A stretch of DNA of 24,146 bases from an uncultured Prevotella sp. (GTDB lineage Bacteria; Bacteroidota; Bacteroidia; Bacteroidales; Bacteroidaceae): the NCBI GenBank assembly GCA_900557035.1, contig USRA01000032.1:1-24146 (forward strand), read 5' to 3'. Positions 21,269 through 24,146 of the stretch are shown piece by piece. The translations under genes were made by a program, and so were the position numbers. The notes beneath the pieces were generated by a model, which saw nothing but the letters and a program-made list of their open reading frames with translations, was not told the origin of the DNA and made no database searches. The number at the start of each line of letters is the position of its first letter. The stretch's first letter is position 1.

Positions 21269-24146
21269 TTAGAAACCGAGTTCAATACCGAATGTGAATG
21301 TTCTCAATGATGGAGTCTCAAAAGTGCAAAGACCATCTACTGGAACCTCTGGGTCTACTGTGAGATCCTTTGATTTCCAAGTCAGCAAGTTAGATGCAGC
21401 AAAGTATGCACGCGCCTTGCTAAGACCGATTTGTGAGATGAAACTCTTAGGTGCATTGAAACCAACAGACAGGCTCTTGACACGCAAGTAGTCTGTTGAC
21501 ATCATCCAACGTGAAGACATTGTTGTGGTAGAACCATACTGGAACTTAGGCAATTTTGCATTGTCGCCTGGCTTCTGCCACATATCCTCTATCTTATAAT
21601 AAGCTGGTACTGCTCCAGAATAGAGGTATGAACCACCATTAGTATGCTGCCATGTAGCATAATCCATAGCGTCACCGCCCAGAGAGAATGTCAATGTCAT
21701 ACCAAAGTCGATAAACTTATAGCGCAAAGTATTTGTCAAACCACCTTCAATAGCGGGATCATGCTTGCCAACGATAGTCTTGTTAGCTTCTGCATACTTT
21801 GTTGTTGTTGCACCTGTTCCATCATTCTTATAATACAATTCCTGACCAGTTTCAGGATCAACGCCAGCATATTCGTATGTATAGTAAGAATAGTATGGCT
21901 CACCTTCCTTGTGGATTAATATTCCACTGATGATCTGATTCTGACCACCATAAAGCTTAGATACCTTGTTGCTATTATGAGCAAGGTTCAGAGTTGTAGT
22001 CCAAGTGAAATCCTTCGTATTGAAGTTATTTGATGTAATAGTAACTTCATATCCGGTATTCTTCAACTCGCCAACATTCTGAGGAGAAGTGAGTGCATAT
22101 TGAGAAGAGAAATATCCTGGTACAGCAGATACTGGCAAATCGAAAATCAAATCACTTGTAGTACGAGTATAGTAATCAAATGTCAAAGACAGACGATTCC
22201 AGAAATTCAAGTCGATACCGATATTCAGAGCCTTGTTCTTCTCCCACTTCAGGTTCTCGTTTGCGATACCTGAGATAGCAGAACCATTGGTGCCGTTATA
22301 GAAGAATCCCCACTTATACCATGATTTGTAACCATAGTAAACAGAAGGCTGAGTACCATTTACACCATAAGATACACGAATCTTACCATCTGTCAACACA
22401 TCTTTGATAGAATCCATGAATTTCTCACTTGTGAATCTCCAAGAACCAGACAAAGACCAGAAGTCGCCCCATCTGTTTTCGCGAGCCAAGCGAGAACTAC
22501 CATCACGACGATAGCTAACACCAAAGTAATACTTGTCAGCATAATTGTAATTAACACGGCCTAAGAATGATGTTAAGCGATAACCTTGCTTGTCTGTTTG
22601 AGTACTTGTGTTATTCGCATTTTCAAACTCATACTTATCGCCTGGATAAGAATCACCACTGAGATATGTCTGAGTATAGTGATAATCCTCTGTCTCAAAG
22701 CCAAGTAAAGCATCTACGTTATGCTCGCCAAACGACTTGTTGTAAGAAGCCTGTGTCTGGGTATTCAATGTATTGAATTCATTGATAATACGCTGAGCAA
22801 CACCACCTGGTGCACCATCATTAGAGAAACGATCCCAAAGAACAGTCTCTGTTGAGTTGATGTAATCGTATGAAACCTTCTCGCTTATCTTCAAGTTGTC
22901 CCATACGTTGTATGTCAACTGCATACTGTTCAAACCACGGTTGATGACGTTCTTGTCAGAACTATGCTCCTGCTCGTAAAGTGGGTTTACGCCAAACATA
23001 CCGCACTGTGTCAAGTTTCCTTCAGAATCATAAGGAACTGAAGATGGACTCTGGAAGAAAGCATAGTTTGCAATGGCACCAGCATATGAAGTACCTTCAT
23101 TTACTAAACTCTGGTTCATCTTGGAGAACTGAGAATTTACTCGCAAATTGAATCTTCCAAAATCATGACTGACACTAGCATTACCAGTAAAACGCTCTAA
23201 TCCTTGCTTATACAAGATACCTTCCTGCTTCATGTATGAAACCGAAGAATAGAACTTGGTCTTTTCGCTACCACCAGAAACACTTACCTGATAGTTAGAA
23301 TGAGAACCTGTGCGGAACAATAAGTCTTTCCAGTCAGTATAGCCATTTTCAGGTTTTGCTGCAAAGCGGTCAATTCTACCATCCGCAAAAGTTGTTGCAG
23401 CAGCATCATCATAACCAGCATCGTATATTGCATAATTCTTCAAACCCGTATAAAGCAATTCACGACGATCGGCACCGCTCAACTGAGGGCGGTAATCAAC
23501 AGCCATGTTTGAGAAACCCCAATCGCTGCGGAACTCTACATTTGTCTTACCAGCTTTACCACTTTTTGTTGTAATGACAACCACACCATTGGCAGCACGA
23601 GAACCATAAAGTGAAGCAGCAGCGGCATCCTTAATCACAGTAATAGACTCAATGTCGTTACTGTTCAGGGTAGCCAAAAGACTTGTACCAGCATCGTTAT
23701 AACCGCTGCCAGGTTCACTGTTGAAAGCACTCGCATTACCAGCGTTCATAGGAGTACCATCGATTACATACAATGGATCATTTCCTGCGTTGATTGAACC
23801 CATACCACGTACACGAATGCTGCTAACTGCACCAGGAGCACTTGATGAGCCTGATACAGAAACACCTGGAACGCCACCAGAAAGCTTATCGGTAAGTGAT
23901 ACCACTGGGATATCTTCCAAGTTTTGAGTGTTTAATGTTGAAGCAGAGCCAGTGAACGAAGACTTTTTGAAGTTACCATAACCAGTAACAACTACCTCAT
24001 CCAAAGCCTTGTTGTCTGGATTCAATACAATCTTCAAGTTTGCACCAGCCTTGACTGTTTGAGAGTTCATACCAATGTATGAAATCTCCAACTTAGCTCC
24101 GGCAGGAGCGTTCAATGAGAAGTTACCATCAATGTCGGTAACTGTA
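21269..24146 (-). CDS. SusC/RagA-family TonB-linked outer-membrane transporter (N-terminus missing)
   Basis: SusC-like proteins are TonB-dependent 22-strand barrels that import glycans handed over by SusD. The frame stays open to the window edge and reads TVTDIDGNFSLNAPAGAKLE, the end of the N-terminal carboxypeptidase-regulatory-like domain. Signal peptide and domain start are therefore outside, and the TTG at 24115 is not a start. Next come DEVVVTGYGNFKKSSFTGS (TonB-box and plug entry), DKLSGGVPGVSVSGSSSAPG, IRVRGMGSINAGNDPLYVID and AASLYGSRAANGVVVITTK (plug). The long barrel ends in TFGIELGF with the terminal Phe needed for outer-membrane assembly. About 950 residues are visible and no frameshift is seen. 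Coupled to susD by 18 bp or less. No enzymes, SusE/F or regulator of a full utilization locus are visible. Confidence 0.96.
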   Translation of the reverse strand, partial: TVTDIDGNFSLNAPAGAKLEISYIGMNSQTVKAGANLKIVLNPDNKALDEVVVTGYGNFKKSSFTGSASTLNTQNLEDIPVVSLTDKLSGGVPGVSVSGSSSAPGAVSSIRVRGMGSINAGNDPLYVIDGTPMNAGNASAFNSEPGSGYNDAGTSLLATLNSNDIESITVIKDAAAASLYGSRAANGVVVITTKSGKAGKTNVEFRSDWGFSNMAVDYRPQLSGADRRELLYTGLKNYAIYDAGYDDAAATTFADGRIDRFAAKPENGYTDWKDLLFRTGSHSNYQVSVSGGSEKTKFYSSVSYMKQEGILYKQGLERFTGNASVSHDFGRFNLRVNSQFSKMNQSLVNEGTSYAGAIANYAFFQSPSSVPYDSEGNLTQCGMFGVNPLYEQEHSSDKNVINRGLNSMQLTYNVWDNLKISEKVSYDYINSTETVLWDRFSNDGAPGGVAQRIINEFNTLNTQTQASYNKSFGEHNVDALLGFETEDYHYTQTYLSGDSYPGDKYEFENANNTSTQTDKQGYRLTSFLGRVNYNYADKYYFGVSYRRDGSSRLARENRWGDFWSLSGSWRFTSEKFMDSIKDVLTDGKIRVSYGVNGTQPSVYYGYKSWYKWGFFYNGTNGSAISGIANENLKWEKNKALNIGIDLNFWNRLSLTFDYYTRTTSDLIFDLPVSAVPGYFSSQYALTSPQNVGELKNTGYEVTITSNNFNTKDFTWTTTLNLAHNSNKVSKLYGGQNQIISGILIHKEGEPYYSYYTYEYAGVDPETGQELYYKNDGTGATTTKYAEANKTIVGKHDPAIEGGLTNTLRYKFIDFGMTLTFSLGGDAMDYATWQHTNGGSYLYSGAVPAYYKIEDMWQKPGDNAKLPKFQYGSTTTMSSRWMMSTDYLRVKSLSVGFNAPKSFISQIGLSKARAYFAASNLLTWKSKDLTVDPEVPVDGLCTFETPSLRTFTFGIELGF

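Noticed and set aside
24113..24115. TTG at 24115 as start of the susC-like gene
   Set aside because: The frame continues upstream with the conserved carboxypeptidase-like domain sequence, so the gene is cut by the window edge.

Overview
The window reads as chromosome of a Bacteroidota member, most likely Prevotellaceae (Prevotella/Segatella-like). The reasons are a SusC/SusD outer-membrane pair, many promoters of the Bacteroidota type (a -33 TTTG-like box about 20 nt from a -7 TAnnTTTG box) and mostly weak Shine-Dalgarno sequences. The genus is an inference; no marker gene here settles it.

Left part (1-7500) is mainly housekeeping: the end of a suf operon (partial sufD, then sufS), rnhB, a secreted GH28 pectinase, two tandem tRNA-Leu(CAA) genes, a GDP-mannose pyrophosphorylase, a HIT protein and greA, which has a terminator-like hairpin in its leader. 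A 1168-residue Dna2-like nuclease-helicase follows (7518-11024).

The middle (11225-14931) is a loose purine-salvage neighbourhood. It holds guanine deaminase (guanine to xanthine), an NCS2 purine permease and xanthine phosphoribosyltransferase (xanthine to XMP). A minus-strand protein that seems to fuse a YqiA-like esterase to a degenerate 5'-nucleotidase-like domain sits between the last two. The permease leader carries 19-bp tandem repeats and three copies of a four-codon mini-ORF. A secreted SGNH hydrolase and a GluP/FucP-type sugar transporter follow, transcribed divergently.

The accessory part is 17560-19680. It holds an Rpn-family PD-(D/E)XK nuclease and, upstream of it on the same strand, a two-gene unit: a 47-residue ORF followed 4 nt later by a 206-residue protein with a PARP/ADP-ribosyltransferase-like H-Y-Q motif pattern. 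About 155 bp of nearly identical sequence (terminator hairpin, promoter and a strong AAGGAGG ribosome site) flanks the two-gene unit on both sides. It therefore looks like an exchangeable cassette, perhaps a toxin-antitoxin or phage-defence module. One copy of the flank carries a 66-bp structured insertion.

The right end (19700-24146) is a susD-like gene and a 5'-truncated susC-like gene on the minus strand, the outer-membrane core of a glycan-uptake locus whose enzymes are not in view. No stretch longer than about 230 bp lacks a gene.
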